From Rhodoferax sp. (lineage in GTDB: Bacteria > Pseudomonadota > Gammaproteobacteria > Burkholderiales > Burkholderiaceae_C), in NCBI RefSeq assembly GCF_018780565.1, contig NZ_JADMJN010000005.1, forward strand, positions 496,001 through 560,000: a stretch of DNA of 64,000 bases, in the 5' to 3' direction. Positions 24,957 to 34,784 of this stretch are shown piece by piece. Position 1 is the first letter of the stretch, and each line of letters opens with the position of its first letter. The translations under genes and the position numbers were made by a program. Below the pieces are notes generated by a model that had not been told where the DNA came from, searched no databases, and saw only the letters and a program-made list of their open reading frames with translations.

Positions 24957-26114
24957 ATGTCCCATCAGACCCCTTCCCTGCTAGATCGCTATTTGAAACA
25001 CGTTGCGCTCGAAACCATCACTCCACAGCTGACAAAGCCGGTTGGCGTTGTTCCTACGGAGGACTACATGACCGAGATGGGATATCAGCGACTGGGATGG
25101 CGAGCCTTGAGAAGACGGCTGATTTTCGCAAGCTCGGGGCAGGCGAAAAGCAAGCTGGACTCATTGGCGCTCGTCGGAAAACGTGGCCTTTGGCTCTACT
25201 TTGGCGAAGGGCAAATGGGGGACGCACTGATGGACCTCGCGCCTCGTTCACTGCTGAAGGATGAGGGCTTTCGCATGGACTTGTTGACCGACAAATTCAT
25301 TGCGCACGTATTCCAAAATGATCCATGGTTTGAAAACGTGACGGACGACGCTTCATCACTGACTGAAGTTCCCTACGATTTCGCGATTGTTCTAAGCAAC
25401 AAACGACGCTCCCTTCAGCACAAGCGCAAATATTTCAGGAACTTGCCATGGGTCTCCCTTCTGGAGAGTTTTTCAGGACCGGATTACCATCGGGCTGGCT
25501 ATGTAACCCAGCGCCTTTCGGACTTACTGAGCTTGGATTTAACGCCCGCTGAATTTTCCCGGCACGCTTGTCAAAAGCTCAAGACGCAAATGACCTCGGA
25601 CGATTTCCAGTCTCAAACCTCTGAGGTCAAAAACGCCATTGGGCTGTGTCTTGGTGGCGTTGACCCCTTGCGTACTTACACAGGATGGTCATCTGTGATT
25701 TCAGAGCTGATCCAGCGCGGCAATCATGAGTTCCTTTTGGTTGGCAGTGGCAACGGCCTCGCAGAAGCCCAGCGCCTGCAAAAGCAATTTAGGAATTCCG
25801 TGCGTCTGCATGACTATGTGGGCAAATGTTCCATCGCACAAAGTCATGACCTTCTGGCGGCGGCCAAGGGGGTAATTTGCGCAGATGGGGGGTTGATGCA
25901 TCTCGCGGCCACCACTTCAACCCCGATGGTTGGCCTGTTCAGTTCAAGCATCCGGCCCGAATGGAGGCTTCCCTCTCGACCCACTGTTGCATTCGCTTGC
26001 GCAAGCTCAGCGGATGTCAACGATATCGCACCTCACGAGATTGCTGAAAAAACCTGTTACGTGACAGATCAGTTAACCATAGACCAAGCAGCCTTGTACC
26101 TCGATGGCGTCTAG
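24957..26114 (+). CDS. Glycosyltransferase family 9 (heptosyltransferase-like)
   Basis: A protein of about 385 residues of the ADP-heptose:LPS heptosyltransferase superfamily. The first half (LWLYFGEGQMGDALMDLAPR, LLTDKFIAHVF) is divergent. The second half shows the nucleotide-sugar site: ICADGGLMHLAATTSTPMVGLFSSSIRPEWRLP. The ATG at 24957 follows the ligase stop by four bases; a longer frame back to 24849 would sit inside the ligase gene and is rejected. Likely substrate is a core or capsule sugar; heptose is only a family default. Confidence 0.82.
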   Translation: MSHQTPSLLDRYLKHVALETITPQLTKPVGVVPTEDYMTEMGYQRLGWRALRRRLIFASSGQAKSKLDSLALVGKRGLWLYFGEGQMGDALMDLAPRSLLKDEGFRMDLLTDKFIAHVFQNDPWFENVTDDASSLTEVPYDFAIVLSNKRRSLQHKRKYFRNLPWVSLLESFSGPDYHRAGYVTQRLSDLLSLDLTPAEFSRHACQKLKTQMTSDDFQSQTSEVKNAIGLCLGGVDPLRTYTGWSSVISELIQRGNHEFLLVGSGNGLAEAQRLQKQFRNSVRLHDYVGKCSIAQSHDLLAAAKGVICADGGLMHLAATTSTPMVGLFSSSIRPEWRLPSRPTVAFACASSADVNDIAPHEIAEKTCYVTDQLTIDQAALYLDGV

Positions 26115-26163
26115 GTCACGAGCAACTTTCTTGCAGCCCCCAACGCCAAGACTCGATCAGAAC

Positions 26164-27948
26164 ATGAATTCACTATTTCAATTTATTGCCCGCTTGAAGC
26201 GCATCTGGCCACACTTTCGGCCGGGTCAGGGAGCATGGATGCTGGCAATTCTTGCCACTGTGCTGGCCGCCTTCACGGAACCCCTCATACCGGCCTTGTT
26301 GCAACCGCTGCTTGACAAGGGATTCAACAAAGGGGCATTCAACCTCTGGGTGGTCCCGGTTGCCCTGATTTTGCTGTTCGGAATCCGTGGTCTGGCGGGA
26401 TTTGTGGCCCAGTTTGCACTGGCCACATTTACCAACACCGGATTGCTGAATTTGCGTCGCGCCATGTTCCAGAAAATTCTCACGGCCCAATTGCCTCTGT
26501 TCCGCAACCAGTCATCCAGCACGTTGACCAACTCCGTTGTCTACGAGGTTTACAACGGATCGGCCATGCTGACCCATGCCTTGATGGGCCTGGTCCGGGA
26601 CAGCTTCACACTGCTGGCATTGGTGGGATATTTGTTTTATTTGAACTGGAAACTGACACTAATTGTGGCTTTCCTGTTTCCCGCAGTGGCCTATGTGATG
26701 CATGTACTGTCGTCGCGACTTTACCGACTGACCAAGGCCAGTCAGGTTGCCACCGATGACCTGGCCTATGTGGTGGAAGAAAACGTACTGGCACATCGTG
26801 ATGTTCGACTGCACGCGGCGCAAGCGGGACAAATGGCCCGCTTTGGCGTGCTCAGTGACGCCCTTCGCCGCCTCTCGATCAAGTCCGCTGTGGCATCAGC
26901 GGCCATGACGCCGATGACGCAGATGCTGGCGGCCGTCGCACTGTCCGCCGTCATTTCAATGGCCCTGATACAAAGTGAAACCGACAACAGTTCGGTGGGT
27001 TCCTTTGTGGCTTTTGTTACTGCGATGCTGATGCTGGTCGCACCCATCAAGCATTTGTCGGAAGTGGCCAGTCCCGTCACCCGTGGATTGGCCGCCATTG
27101 AGCGTGGTCTGGAGTTGATCGAAACAACGCCTGGCGAAGTGGGGGGCAGTTTTTCAAAGCCGCGGGCAAGCGGGCATATCCGCTTTATACAAGCAACAGT
27201 CGGCTTTCATTCGGATGCTGCGCCGGCTGTAGACAATTTTTCACTCTCTATCAGCCCTGGAGAAACGGTAGCTTTGGTGGGTGCTTCGGGCGCTGGCAAG
27301 ACAACCCTGGTCAACCTGCTGCCTCGCTTCATCGAGCCCAGCTCAGGCTCTATTGAGCTTGATGGACATGAGTTGCGCGACTGGAAACTTGATGCCCTGC
27401 GAACCCAGTTTGCCGTGGTCAGCCAGCATGTGGTCATGCTGAACGGCTCCATTGCCTCCAATGTCGCATTGGGTCAAAGCATTGACAGGGACAAGGTAAC
27501 CGAGTGCCTTCGGGCAGCGAATCTGGAGCGCTTTATTGCCGAGCTTCCTCGCGGGATCGACACCGAGGTTGGGCACAATGCCATGCAGTTGTCCGGTGGG
27601 CAGCGTCAGCGTCTTGCCATCGCACGAGCGCTTTACAAGGACGCCCCCATCCTGATTCTTGACGAGGCGACCTCGGCACTGGACTCAGAATCGGAACGCG
27701 CTGTCCAGGAGGCGCTGGAGCGACTCATGCAAAACCGGACCACACTGGTGATTGCCCACAGGCTATCGACTGTGCATCATGCTGACCGGATTGTGGTGAT
27801 GGAAGCCGGCCGGATTGTTGAAACAGGCAACCACACCGAACTGATACAGCACGAAGGCCAGTACGCGCGCCTTTACCGACTTGGTTTGCATGACGGCACC
27901 CCGGAGTCGCCCGAAGTGGAGGTAGAGCCAGTTCTGCCGGAGACTTGA
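26164..27948 (+). CDS. msbA: Lipid A export ABC transporter MsbA
   Basis: A half-transporter of 594 residues: an N-terminal six-helix export domain (about 1-320) and a C-terminal ATPase with Walker A GASGAGKTT, Q-loop VVSQHVVMLNGSIASNV, signature LSGGQRQRLAIARAL, Walker B ILILDEATSALD and the His switch VIAHRLST. It flips lipid A-core across the inner membrane. The ATG at 26164 (MNSLFQF) is chosen over an earlier in-frame start at 26104, which lies in the end of the GT9 gene. It is followed by a convergent gene after 16 bases. Confidence 0.9.
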   Translation: MNSLFQFIARLKRIWPHFRPGQGAWMLAILATVLAAFTEPLIPALLQPLLDKGFNKGAFNLWVVPVALILLFGIRGLAGFVAQFALATFTNTGLLNLRRAMFQKILTAQLPLFRNQSSSTLTNSVVYEVYNGSAMLTHALMGLVRDSFTLLALVGYLFYLNWKLTLIVAFLFPAVAYVMHVLSSRLYRLTKASQVATDDLAYVVEENVLAHRDVRLHAAQAGQMARFGVLSDALRRLSIKSAVASAAMTPMTQMLAAVALSAVISMALIQSETDNSSVGSFVAFVTAMLMLVAPIKHLSEVASPVTRGLAAIERGLELIETTPGEVGGSFSKPRASGHIRFIQATVGFHSDAAPAVDNFSLSISPGETVALVGASGAGKTTLVNLLPRFIEPSSGSIELDGHELRDWKLDALRTQFAVVSQHVVMLNGSIASNVALGQSIDRDKVTECLRAANLERFIAELPRGIDTEVGHNAMQLSGGQRQRLAIARALYKDAPILILDEATSALDSESERAVQEALERLMQNRTTLVIAHRLSTVHHADRIVVMEAGRIVETGNHTELIQHEGQYARLYRLGLHDGTPESPEVEVEPVLPET

Positions 27949-27964
27949 ACCGGATGCTGGCGAG

Positions 27965-29152
27965 TCAATCAGAGGCCTTGGCCACCGCGTAGTAGATTTT
28001 TTCCTGCTGCCGCGCGATGTTGGACCATTGGTGCTGGCCGGCAAATGCCAGGCTGGCGTCTCGAAGGTTCCGCCGCAGTTCCGGGTCCTGAAGCAGCCTA
28101 TTCAAAGCCTTGCCCAAAGCCGCGACATCACGGGGGTTGGAAAGGATCAAGGCATGGGTTTCATGGTTCAGGAGTTCTGCTATGCCGCAGTGCTGCCCAC
28201 TACTGACCACGACCGGCAGGCCGTGCGACATGGCTTCCAGTACCACCATCGCAAAAGTATCCTCCAGAGTCGGATGCGCCAGGCAATCTGCCGCACGGTA
28301 GGCCTCGCTGACATCGTTCATGGCGCCGAGAAAAAATACACGGTGCGCGATACCCGCTGCCTGGGCCTGCGCCCGGAATTCAGGAATATGTGCAGCATTG
28401 CCAACAACAGCCAACCAGGCCTGGTCTGGCAACCGAATCAAAGCCTGAAACAGGGCATCCAATCCCTTTTTTCGATAATCGTTGCCAACGAACAAAATGC
28501 CAAATCCGGCCAGGGGCAATCCCAAACCCTGGCGCGCGGCGAGTTGTTGTGCCGAGCTTGCAACGCCACTGACACGGGAGACACCCGGCGTCACGATCTG
28601 CAGCGCATCGCCAGTGGCCGGGTAGGTAGCAGCCATCTGATTCTTCAGGCTATTGGAAGTAACGACAATACAGCGATTGGCACGTCTTGAAAAGCGGACA
28701 CCTTCCAATCCGAGATACGCCAGCAGCCGCGGGCTGGTGACCACTTTCAGCCAGCGCACAGCCAGACGCCAGCCACTGCGCCCATGAAAAAGGTTGTACT
28801 TGACCGGCAATACATGCACGGTTTGAACCTGCCCGTGCCAGGTATTTTCATGTGAGTGCACAACATCGAAACCACGACGCGTTGCCCACCATGTGGAGGT
28901 GGCGTACCACAGTTGATTGATCCAGCGCGGCTTTGTCAGCGGCGATGACACCTTGTGATAGGTCACCCCGGGCCATTGATGATTGATCTGTTGGGCGAAA
29001 ACATGGACTTCGTGGTCTTGCGCCAATTGCTCAACCAGAGCAATCGAATAACGTTCAGCCCCGCCGCCGCTTGGAGAAAAAATTCGATTGAAAACGGCGA
29101 TGCGCAAGCGCCTGCCGGAGGCCAACTCGCCTTTAACTTGGGACTCACTCAT
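27965..29152 (-). CDS. Glycosyltransferase family 4 (WaaG-like)
   Basis: A 395-residue GT-B enzyme. The N-terminal acceptor domain has AVFNRIFSPSGGGAERYSIALVEQL and DVVHSHENTW. The C-terminal donor domain has GILFVGNDYRKKGLDALFQAL, FLGAMNDVSEAYRAADCLAHPTLEDTFAMVVLEAMSHGLPVV with the E-x7-E pattern. WaaG is the LPS core glucosyltransferase; the sugar here is not certain. Its ATG overlaps the deacetylase stop by four bases, so the two act in one transcript. Confidence 0.87.
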   Translation of the reverse strand: MSESQVKGELASGRRLRIAVFNRIFSPSGGGAERYSIALVEQLAQDHEVHVFAQQINHQWPGVTYHKVSSPLTKPRWINQLWYATSTWWATRRGFDVVHSHENTWHGQVQTVHVLPVKYNLFHGRSGWRLAVRWLKVVTSPRLLAYLGLEGVRFSRRANRCIVVTSNSLKNQMAATYPATGDALQIVTPGVSRVSGVASSAQQLAARQGLGLPLAGFGILFVGNDYRKKGLDALFQALIRLPDQAWLAVVGNAAHIPEFRAQAQAAGIAHRVFFLGAMNDVSEAYRAADCLAHPTLEDTFAMVVLEAMSHGLPVVVSSGQHCGIAELLNHETHALILSNPRDVAALGKALNRLLQDPELRRNLRDASLAFAGQHQWSNIARQQEKIYYAVAKASD

Positions 29153-29901
29153 CCGGCCCGCCGCCGGTCTTCATAAGCCGTGGCCAGCTTTAACCACAGC
29201 AAAGGCAAACTGGTTGAACGCAACACCGGCACTCGCGGCAATTGCATCATGTCCTCCCCAGACTGGCATCGGCCACGCTGCGTGGTGGTCACAGACTTGA
29301 ATTGGGCCGCTCTGGCCATCGACACATGATCGGCCGTGTAATCGCCGTAGGGGTAGCAAAAATGTTGCACTTGCGCCCCTGTCATGCTTTCCAGTTCCAA
29401 TTTGCAGAGGGAGATTTCCTGCACGCAGGTGGGCCCATCGGTCTGAGTCAGGCGCACATGATGTCGCGTGTGTGCACCAATCTCCTGTCCACCCGCCAGC
29501 CACTGACGCAATTGCGAGGCATCCATCAATGGCGTTTGGGCGATACCAAGCTCCCGGTCCCACACGTTGGTCTTACCGACCTGCTGGCTCACGATGTAGC
29601 AGGTGGAAGAAAATCCGTGGCGCTCCAACACCGGCAAGGCATGGGTCAAATTGTTCAGATAGCCATCGTCAAACGTGATGCCCACAACCTTGCCAACCTT
29701 CTCGCCCTTCAAATAAGGCAACAGCGCCGACATCGACAAACCCCGGTAGCCCAACATGCGCAGAAAAGCCATCTGGCGTGCAAAACTGGCTGGCGAGACA
29801 TACAGGCTTCGAAAGGCCGCCCCTTGGGGGGGGGCCGCGTCAATCTGGTGGTAAGTGAGGATCGGAATCGGAGACCGGATGACGGTGCGAGAGCTGGGCA
29901 T
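29149..29901 (-). CDS. Polysaccharide deacetylase family protein
   Basis: A 250-residue NodB-homology protein with the catalytic motif VVGITFDDGYLNN (Asp-Asp metal/catalytic pair), GAHTRHHVRL (HxxxH-like metal ligands) and CYPYGDY. There is no clear signal peptide, so it may act on a cytoplasmic or membrane-facing sugar precursor. It is the first gene of a pair with the GT4 gene, as in several LPS and polysaccharide loci where N-acetyl groups are removed from a core or glycan residue. Confidence 0.85.
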   Translation of the reverse strand: MPSSRTVIRSPIPILTYHQIDAAPPQGAAFRSLYVSPASFARQMAFLRMLGYRGLSMSALLPYLKGEKVGKVVGITFDDGYLNNLTHALPVLERHGFSSTCYIVSQQVGKTNVWDRELGIAQTPLMDASQLRQWLAGGQEIGAHTRHHVRLTQTDGPTCVQEISLCKLELESMTGAQVQHFCYPYGDYTADHVSMARAAQFKSVTTTQRGRCQSGEDMMQLPRVPVLRSTSLPLLWLKLATAYEDRRRAG

Positions 29902-29921
29902 AAACAGTGGGGTCGCGCAGA

Positions 29922-31397
29922 CTACAAAAGAATAATATCGTATTGCTCTTGCCCCATGGCGCCTTCGCTCTGCAGGGACACCGGCTTGCCGATGAACTCA
30001 CTCAGACCCGCCAGATGCTGGCTTTCTTCGTCAAGAAAAAGCTCGATTACCTTGGGAGATGCGACCACGCGAAACTCGCGCGGATTGAACTGGCGTGCCT
30101 CGCGCAGAATTTCGCGGAAGATGTCATAGGCCACACTGCGCGCAGTCTTGACGATCCCTTTGCCCTCGCAGACAGGACAAGGTTCACACAACATGTGCGC
30201 CAGGGACTCACGGGTACGCTTGCGCGTCATCTCGACCAGACCCAATTGGGAAAACCCACCGGCCATCGTTTTCACACGATCGCGCATCAACTGCTTTCTG
30301 AATTCCGCCAAAACGGACTCCCGATGATCGTCACGGGCCATGTCAATGAAATCCACGATGATGATCCCACCCAGATTGCGCAGGCGCAGCTGCCGTGCAA
30401 TGGCCTGCGTCGCCTCCAGGTTGGTCTTGAAAATAGTGTCGTCAAAATTGCGGGCACCGACAAAACCGCCGGTATTCACATCGACAGTGGTCAAAGCCTC
30501 GGTCTGATCCACAATCAGGTAACCACCGGACTTCAGGTCAACCCGCCGCCCGAGTGCCTTGGCAATTTCCTCGTCGATCCCGTACAAGTCAAAAATGGGT
30601 CTCTCGCCCTTGTAATGCTGCAGCTTCGCTGCCGTTGTCGGCATGAACTCAAGACCAAAGGTCTTGAGTGCCTCGAACTGCTCGCGTGAATCTACCCGAA
30701 TAGTCTGGGTGCTCTCCCCCACCAGATCGCGCAATACCCGCTGTAACAGGTTCAGGTCCTGGTGTAGCAGAGACAGAGGCGGCAGTCGCACGGATGCCCC
30801 CTTGATACGGGCCCAGGCCTTTCTCAAATAACTGATGTCATCCGCCAACTCCTGGTCCGAGGCGTCCTCGCCATTGGTGCGCAGAATGAACCCACCGCCC
30901 TCGGTGCCCGTCAGAGCTTGCAACCGCGAGCGCAGTTCGTCACGCTGATGCTGAGGGATTTTTTGCGACACGCCCACATGGTCATCCTGCGGCAAAAACA
31001 CGAGCAGGCGACCCGCAATACTGATCTGCGTCGACAGACGGGCGCCTTTGGTTCCAATCGGGTCCTTGATGACCTGAACCATCAGGGCCTGGCCCTCGAA
31101 GACCTGTTTTTCAATCGGGATCTGCACCTGGGTATTGCGCGCCATGCTGGGCGGCTCACCATCGGGCTGGCGATGCCAGACATCCGCCACATGCAAAAAG
31201 GCGGCACGCTCCAGGCCAATGTCAATGAATGCTGACTGCATACCGGGCAACACACGGGCGACTTTGCCCAGGTACACATTGCCAACCAGACCACGTTCCA
31301 GAGTACGCTCGACGTGCAGTTCCTGCAAGGCACCGTTTTCAACGATGGCGACACGTGTCTCCTGTGGGGACCAGTTGATCAAAATGTCTTCTTGCAT
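29922..31397 (-). CDS. rng: Ribonuclease G
   Basis: An endoribonuclease of the RNase E/G family for 16S rRNA 5' maturation and mRNA decay. The 491-residue protein begins MQEDILINWSPQETRVAIVENG, has an S1 domain at about 35-125 (NVYLGKVARVLPGMQSAFIDIGLERAAFLH), catalytic acidic motifs TVDVNTGGFVG and IVDFIDM, and the Zn-link CEPCPVCEGKG. It lacks the long RNase E C-terminal scaffold. It is the last gene of the yebC-to-rng run, ten bases after maf. Confidence 0.96.
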   Translation of the reverse strand: MQEDILINWSPQETRVAIVENGALQELHVERTLERGLVGNVYLGKVARVLPGMQSAFIDIGLERAAFLHVADVWHRQPDGEPPSMARNTQVQIPIEKQVFEGQALMVQVIKDPIGTKGARLSTQISIAGRLLVFLPQDDHVGVSQKIPQHQRDELRSRLQALTGTEGGGFILRTNGEDASDQELADDISYLRKAWARIKGASVRLPPLSLLHQDLNLLQRVLRDLVGESTQTIRVDSREQFEALKTFGLEFMPTTAAKLQHYKGERPIFDLYGIDEEIAKALGRRVDLKSGGYLIVDQTEALTTVDVNTGGFVGARNFDDTIFKTNLEATQAIARQLRLRNLGGIIIVDFIDMARDDHRESVLAEFRKQLMRDRVKTMAGGFSQLGLVEMTRKRTRESLAHMLCEPCPVCEGKGIVKTARSVAYDIFREILREARQFNPREFRVVASPKVIELFLDEESQHLAGLSEFIGKPVSLQSEGAMGQEQYDIILL

Positions 31398-31408
31398 GTG
31401 TCGCCTGC

Positions 31409-32032
31409 TTAAATTTTGAATCCAAAAGAGCGCAGCAACTGTGCCGTCTCGAACATGGGCAGCCCCATGATGCCAGAGTAGCTTCCGCTCATGTGCGAAA
31501 TGAATGCAGCCGCCTTGCCCTGCACCGCATAGGCACCGGCCTTGCCCAAAGGCTCATCTGACGCGACATAGGTTTGGATCTGGCGAGAGCTCATTGGCGC
31601 AAAGGTCACGCGCGACTCGCACAAAGCCTGCTCGCGTTTGCGTGCCGTGCCCAAAACCACCGCTGTCAGGACACGGTGACTGTGACCCGAGAGTTCGGCC
31701 AACATGCGCCGGGCATCGGCCGCGTCCTGTGGTTTGCCATAAATGGTTCGCCCCAAAGCGACGGTGGTGTCCGAGCAAAGAACCGGGGCCACTGGCAAAC
31801 TCCGGCGCTTCATACGCAACAAGGCCGCATCCAGCTTGAGCTGCGTCACCCGCTTCACATAGGCGGTAGGTGCTTCGTTAGGCAGTACAAGCTCCAATGC
31901 CTCCGAATCTTCATTGGCATCAGGCAGCAACAACTCATGACGCACACCCAACTGTTCCAGCAATTGACGCCGTCGCGGGCTTTGCGAGGCAAGGTAAATA
32001 AAGTCACTCACGGTGGTAGGGATGATTGGCAT
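31409..32032 (-). CDS. maf: Maf family nucleoside triphosphate pyrophosphatase
   Basis: A house-cleaning pyrophosphatase for dTTP/UTP and modified nucleotides (YhdE-like). Motifs are [51 protein letters not shown] and [14 protein letters not shown]. Start choice is uncertain: the ATG at 32032 gives 207 residues, a GTG at 32011 gives the more typical length and N-terminus ([12 protein letters not shown]), and a GTG at 32047 is less likely. All overlap the 3' end of rlmH. Confidence 0.93.
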   Translation of the reverse strand: MPIIPTTVSDFIYLASQSPRRRQLLEQLGVRHELLLPDANEDSEALELVLPNEAPTAYVKRVTQLKLDAALLRMKRRSLPVAPVLCSDTTVALGRTIYGKPQDAADARRMLAELSGHSHRVLTAVVLGTARKREQALCESRVTFAPMSSRQIQTYVASDEPLGKAGAYAVQGKAAAFISHMSGSYSGIMGLPMFETAQLLRSFGFKI

Positions 32033-32471
32033 TGATGGACCAGGCACGGTACAGCTGCTCGATCAGCAGCACACGAACCATGGCGTGAGGCAAGGTCAGG
32101 TCTGACAAACGAACGCGTTCATGCGCGGCTTGCTTGAACGCCGGGTCAAGGCCGTCCGGTCCGCCGATGACCAGTGCCACATCGTCACCCTCCAGTTGCC
32201 AATTCTGCAGCTTCGATGCCAGTGCAACAGTGGTGAGTGTGGTGCCACGCTCATCCAGCGCCACGATGCGGCAACCCTTGGGTATTGCCGCTTCGATCCG
32301 AGCGCGCTCTGCGGCGTACAGGGTTTCGAGGGATTTGGAGCCTCGGGGCTCGGTCTTGACAGCTTTGAGCTCTACCTTGAGCTCAAACGGAAAGCGTTTG
32401 GCATAGTCGTCCCAGGCCGTCTGTGCCCAATCGGGCACTCTCTGGCCTACCGCCACAATCACCAACCTCAC
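32004..32471 (-). CDS. rlmH: 23S rRNA (pseudouridine-1915-N3)-methyltransferase RlmH
   Basis: A 155-residue SPOUT methyltransferase that methylates helix 69 of 23S rRNA in the assembled ribosome. The knot motif [11 protein letters not shown] and the conserved C-terminus [20 protein letters not shown] followed by NANHPYHRE are intact. It follows rsfS by 11 bases, the usual rsfS-rlmH order, and overlaps the maf start. Confidence 0.96.
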   Translation of the reverse strand: MRLVIVAVGQRVPDWAQTAWDDYAKRFPFELKVELKAVKTEPRGSKSLETLYAAERARIEAAIPKGCRIVALDERGTTLTTVALASKLQNWQLEGDDVALVIGGPDGLDPAFKQAAHERVRLSDLTLPHAMVRVLLIEQLYRAWSINANHPYHRE

Positions 32472-32482
32472 GCAGACCCCAG

Positions 32483-33226
32483 TCAGGCTTTACGAACTGC
32501 AGGTTTTTTGGCAGGCGCCTTCTTCGCCGCAGCCTTGGCTGGTGCTTTTTTCGCTGCGGCCTTGGCTGCAACCTTGGCGGGTGCCTTCACGATCAACTTG
32601 GTCAGCGGTGTCTTTTTTTCCGCCGTTGCCGTCGTCGTCTTCGCAGGGGCCTTCTTGGCAGCGGCCTTCTTTGCCGGTGTTTTGGACGCCGAAGTCTTGG
32701 CGGCAGCAGCGGCCGTTTTCTTCACCTGCGCCTTGGATGGGAATGCATCGGCGACGCCCTTCTTAGCCGCATTGGAGCGCCTCAAACTACCTTCTGGCTT
32801 GACGACTTCTTTCGTTTCTTTCGCCGGTGCCACAATCTCTTTGTCACCGGGCTTGACCGCGCCAAACTTCAAACGCACCGGCTTTTCGCCCCAGAGCTCT
32901 TCCAGGTTGTAATACTGTCGAAAATTCGGCTGCATGACGTGCACAACGGCCTGACCGCAATCCACGATGATCCACTCGCCATTGCCCTCGCCCTCAATGC
33001 GGGGCTTGGGAAAACCGGCGTCCCGAACTGCGTCACGCACACTTCCTGCCAGCGCCTTGGTCTGGCGATTGGAGGTACCCGATGCAATGATCACCCGCTC
33101 AAACAAGGCTGACAAATGCTCCGTATCAAAGACTTGAATATCCTGGGCTTTCACGTCTTCCAGGCCATCAACAATGGCGCGCTGGAGTTTTTGAATGTCT
33201 TTTTTGGCAAGGGTTGTGGTAGTCAT
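32483..33226 (-). CDS. rsfS: Ribosome silencing factor RsfS with a long Lys/Ala-rich tail
   Basis: The first 115 residues are a complete RsfS/Iojap domain ([72 protein letters not shown]). RsfS binds L14 (uL14) and blocks subunit joining in starvation. The remaining 130 residues are lysine-, alanine- and proline-rich with repeats of [11 protein letters not shown], like histone H1/AlgP tails, and probably disordered. The ATG at 33226 overlaps the nadD stop by one base (TGATG). Usual family length is about 105-130, so the tail doubles the protein. Confidence 0.94.
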   Translation of the reverse strand: MTTTTLAKKDIQKLQRAIVDGLEDVKAQDIQVFDTEHLSALFERVIIASGTSNRQTKALAGSVRDAVRDAGFPKPRIEGEGNGEWIIVDCGQAVVHVMQPNFRQYYNLEELWGEKPVRLKFGAVKPGDKEIVAPAKETKEVVKPEGSLRRSNAAKKGVADAFPSKAQVKKTAAAAAKTSASKTPAKKAAAKKAPAKTTTATAEKKTPLTKLIVKAPAKVAAKAAAKKAPAKAAAKKAPAKKPAVRKA

Positions 33227-33849
33227 CAAGTAGTCTGGTAAAGATGGTGATCGTCAATATAACGCGCAACTGGTTCAAAAACCAGTGGGGCAAGGCCTTG
33301 ATGCGCTGCAATTCGAGCCCGGATCTCCGTGGCGCTTACAGGCATGGCTGGCATTTTCAGGCGCAAAAAACGGGATTCATGCGCACTGGGAGCAATAAAT
33401 CGGGGTCTGGCCCCCGTCAAATCTTCACGCTCAGCTACACAAATTATAGCAAGTTGCAGAACTTCCTGCCAAGCGTGCCAGTTGGGCAGCAAATGCGCCT
33501 GATCCTCGCCAATGATGAGAAACAACTCGGCATCCGAGAATTGTGCTTTCAACTCACGCAAAGTGTCCACGGTGTAGGTCGGGCCTGCGCGCTGCGTTTC
33601 ACGGGGATCGACGACCACGCGGGGCAAACCGGAAAAGGCCAGTTGCGCCATCGCCAGGCGGTGATGGACTGGGCTCAAGGTCCGGGCCTTGTGCCACGCC
33701 TGGCCTGTTGGGATGATACGAAGCTCATCGAGTTGCAAATCTGCAACAGCGGCCCGCGCCAAAGCCATGTGCGCGGCATGAGGCGGGTCGAAGGCGCCGC
33801 CAAAAACACCGATTCGCTTGGGCGAAGCTTGAACTTGAGCCTCAGTCAA
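33226..33849 (-). CDS. nadD: Nicotinate-nucleotide adenylyltransferase NadD
   Basis: Forms deamido-NAD from nicotinate mononucleotide and ATP. The nucleotidyltransferase motif [18 protein letters not shown] is at about residues 14-31, followed by [17 protein letters not shown] and the C-terminal [11 protein letters not shown] (ISATxIR variant). The TTG at 33849 overlaps the hemF stop by four bases and has AAGGA six bases upstream; no other start fits as well. It sits just ahead of rsfS, as in most proteobacteria. A short palindrome at 33430-33453 lies inside the frame. Confidence 0.95.
   Translation of the reverse strand: MTEAQVQASPKRIGVFGGAFDPPHAAHMALARAAVADLQLDELRIIPTGQAWHKARTLSPVHHRLAMAQLAFSGLPRVVVDPRETQRAGPTYTVDTLRELKAQFSDAELFLIIGEDQAHLLPNWHAWQEVLQLAIICVAEREDLTGARPRFIAPSAHESRFLRLKMPAMPVSATEIRARIAAHQGLAPLVFEPVARYIDDHHLYQTT
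33430..33453. repeat. Short palindromic repeat-like segment inside nadD
   Basis: The minus strand reads CTTGCTATAATTTGTGTAGC then TGAG, 19 of 24 identical by eye to the plus-strand copy at 52783-52806. It encodes LAIICVAE in a core strand of the protein, so chance similarity is possible. Confidence 0.35.
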
Positions 33850-34778
33850 ACCCAGTCCTTGCGCACCAAAAATTGGGAATACAGATCGGCTTCAGGCGTA
33901 CCGGGTTCCGGCACATTCTGATATGACCAACTCACCAGAGGCGGCATGGACAGAAGAATGGATTCGGTACGGCCACCCGACTGCAGGCCAAAGTGCGTGC
34001 CCCGGTCCAAAACCAGGTTGAACTCGACATAGCGACCACGCCGGTAAAGCTGAAACGCCCGTTCCCGCTCACCATGAGGCATATCTTTGCGACGCTCCAC
34101 AATGGGCAAATAGCCAGCCAGAAAAGCGTTGCCAACAGCCTGCATCATGGCAAGGCTTTGGTCAAAGCCCAGTTCTGAAAAGTCATCAAAAAAGATGCCG
34201 CCAATACCGCGCTGCTCCGAGCGGTGTTTCAGATAAAAATACTCATCGCACCAAGTCTTGAAGCGCGGATATTTATCACTGCCGTAAGGCTCCAGTGCAG
34301 ACTTGCAGGTGGCGTGAAAATGCACTGCGTCTTCTTCAAAGCCGTAGTATGGGGTCAGGTCCATGCCCCCACCGAACCAGCACACTTCCTGGCCATCACT
34401 GCCGGTGGCCGCGAGCATGCGTACATTCATGTGAACCGTCGGCACGTAGGGATTGCGCGGATGGAACACGAGAGAAACGCCCATCGCCTCGAACGCTGCG
34501 CCCGCAAGCTCGGGGCGGTGTTGCGTAGCCGATGGCGGCAATTTGGGGCCGCGGACATGGGAAAAACCGCATCCGGCACGCTCGAAGACCGGGCCGCTCT
34601 CCAGAATTTGGGTAATGCCGTTGCCCTGCAGCATTTCGCCCGGTGCCTTGTGCCAGACATCCGTCAGGAAAGAGCCTCCATCCAGGTCGGCAATGGCTGT
34701 GGTAATGCGTCTTTGCAGGCCCTGCAGGTACGCGCGAACGGTCTCAGTCCGGGGGGTGTTTTTCTCCAATGCAGTCAT
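33846..34778 (-). CDS. hemF: Oxygen-dependent coproporphyrinogen III oxidase HemF
   Basis: Oxidative decarboxylation of coproporphyrinogen III to protoporphyrinogen IX in haem synthesis. The 310-residue protein shows the family blocks [48 protein letters not shown] and [35 protein letters not shown]. It requires oxygen, so the organism can grow aerobically. It lies six bases after purD and overlaps nadD. Confidence 0.97.
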   Translation of the reverse strand: MTALEKNTPRTETVRAYLQGLQRRITTAIADLDGGSFLTDVWHKAPGEMLQGNGITQILESGPVFERAGCGFSHVRGPKLPPSATQHRPELAGAAFEAMGVSLVFHPRNPYVPTVHMNVRMLAATGSDGQEVCWFGGGMDLTPYYGFEEDAVHFHATCKSALEPYGSDKYPRFKTWCDEYFYLKHRSEQRGIGGIFFDDFSELGFDQSLAMMQAVGNAFLAGYLPIVERRKDMPHGERERAFQLYRRGRYVEFNLVLDRGTHFGLQSGGRTESILLSMPPLVSWSYQNVPEPGTPEADLYSQFLVRKDWV

Positions 34779-34784
34779 GAGGTC

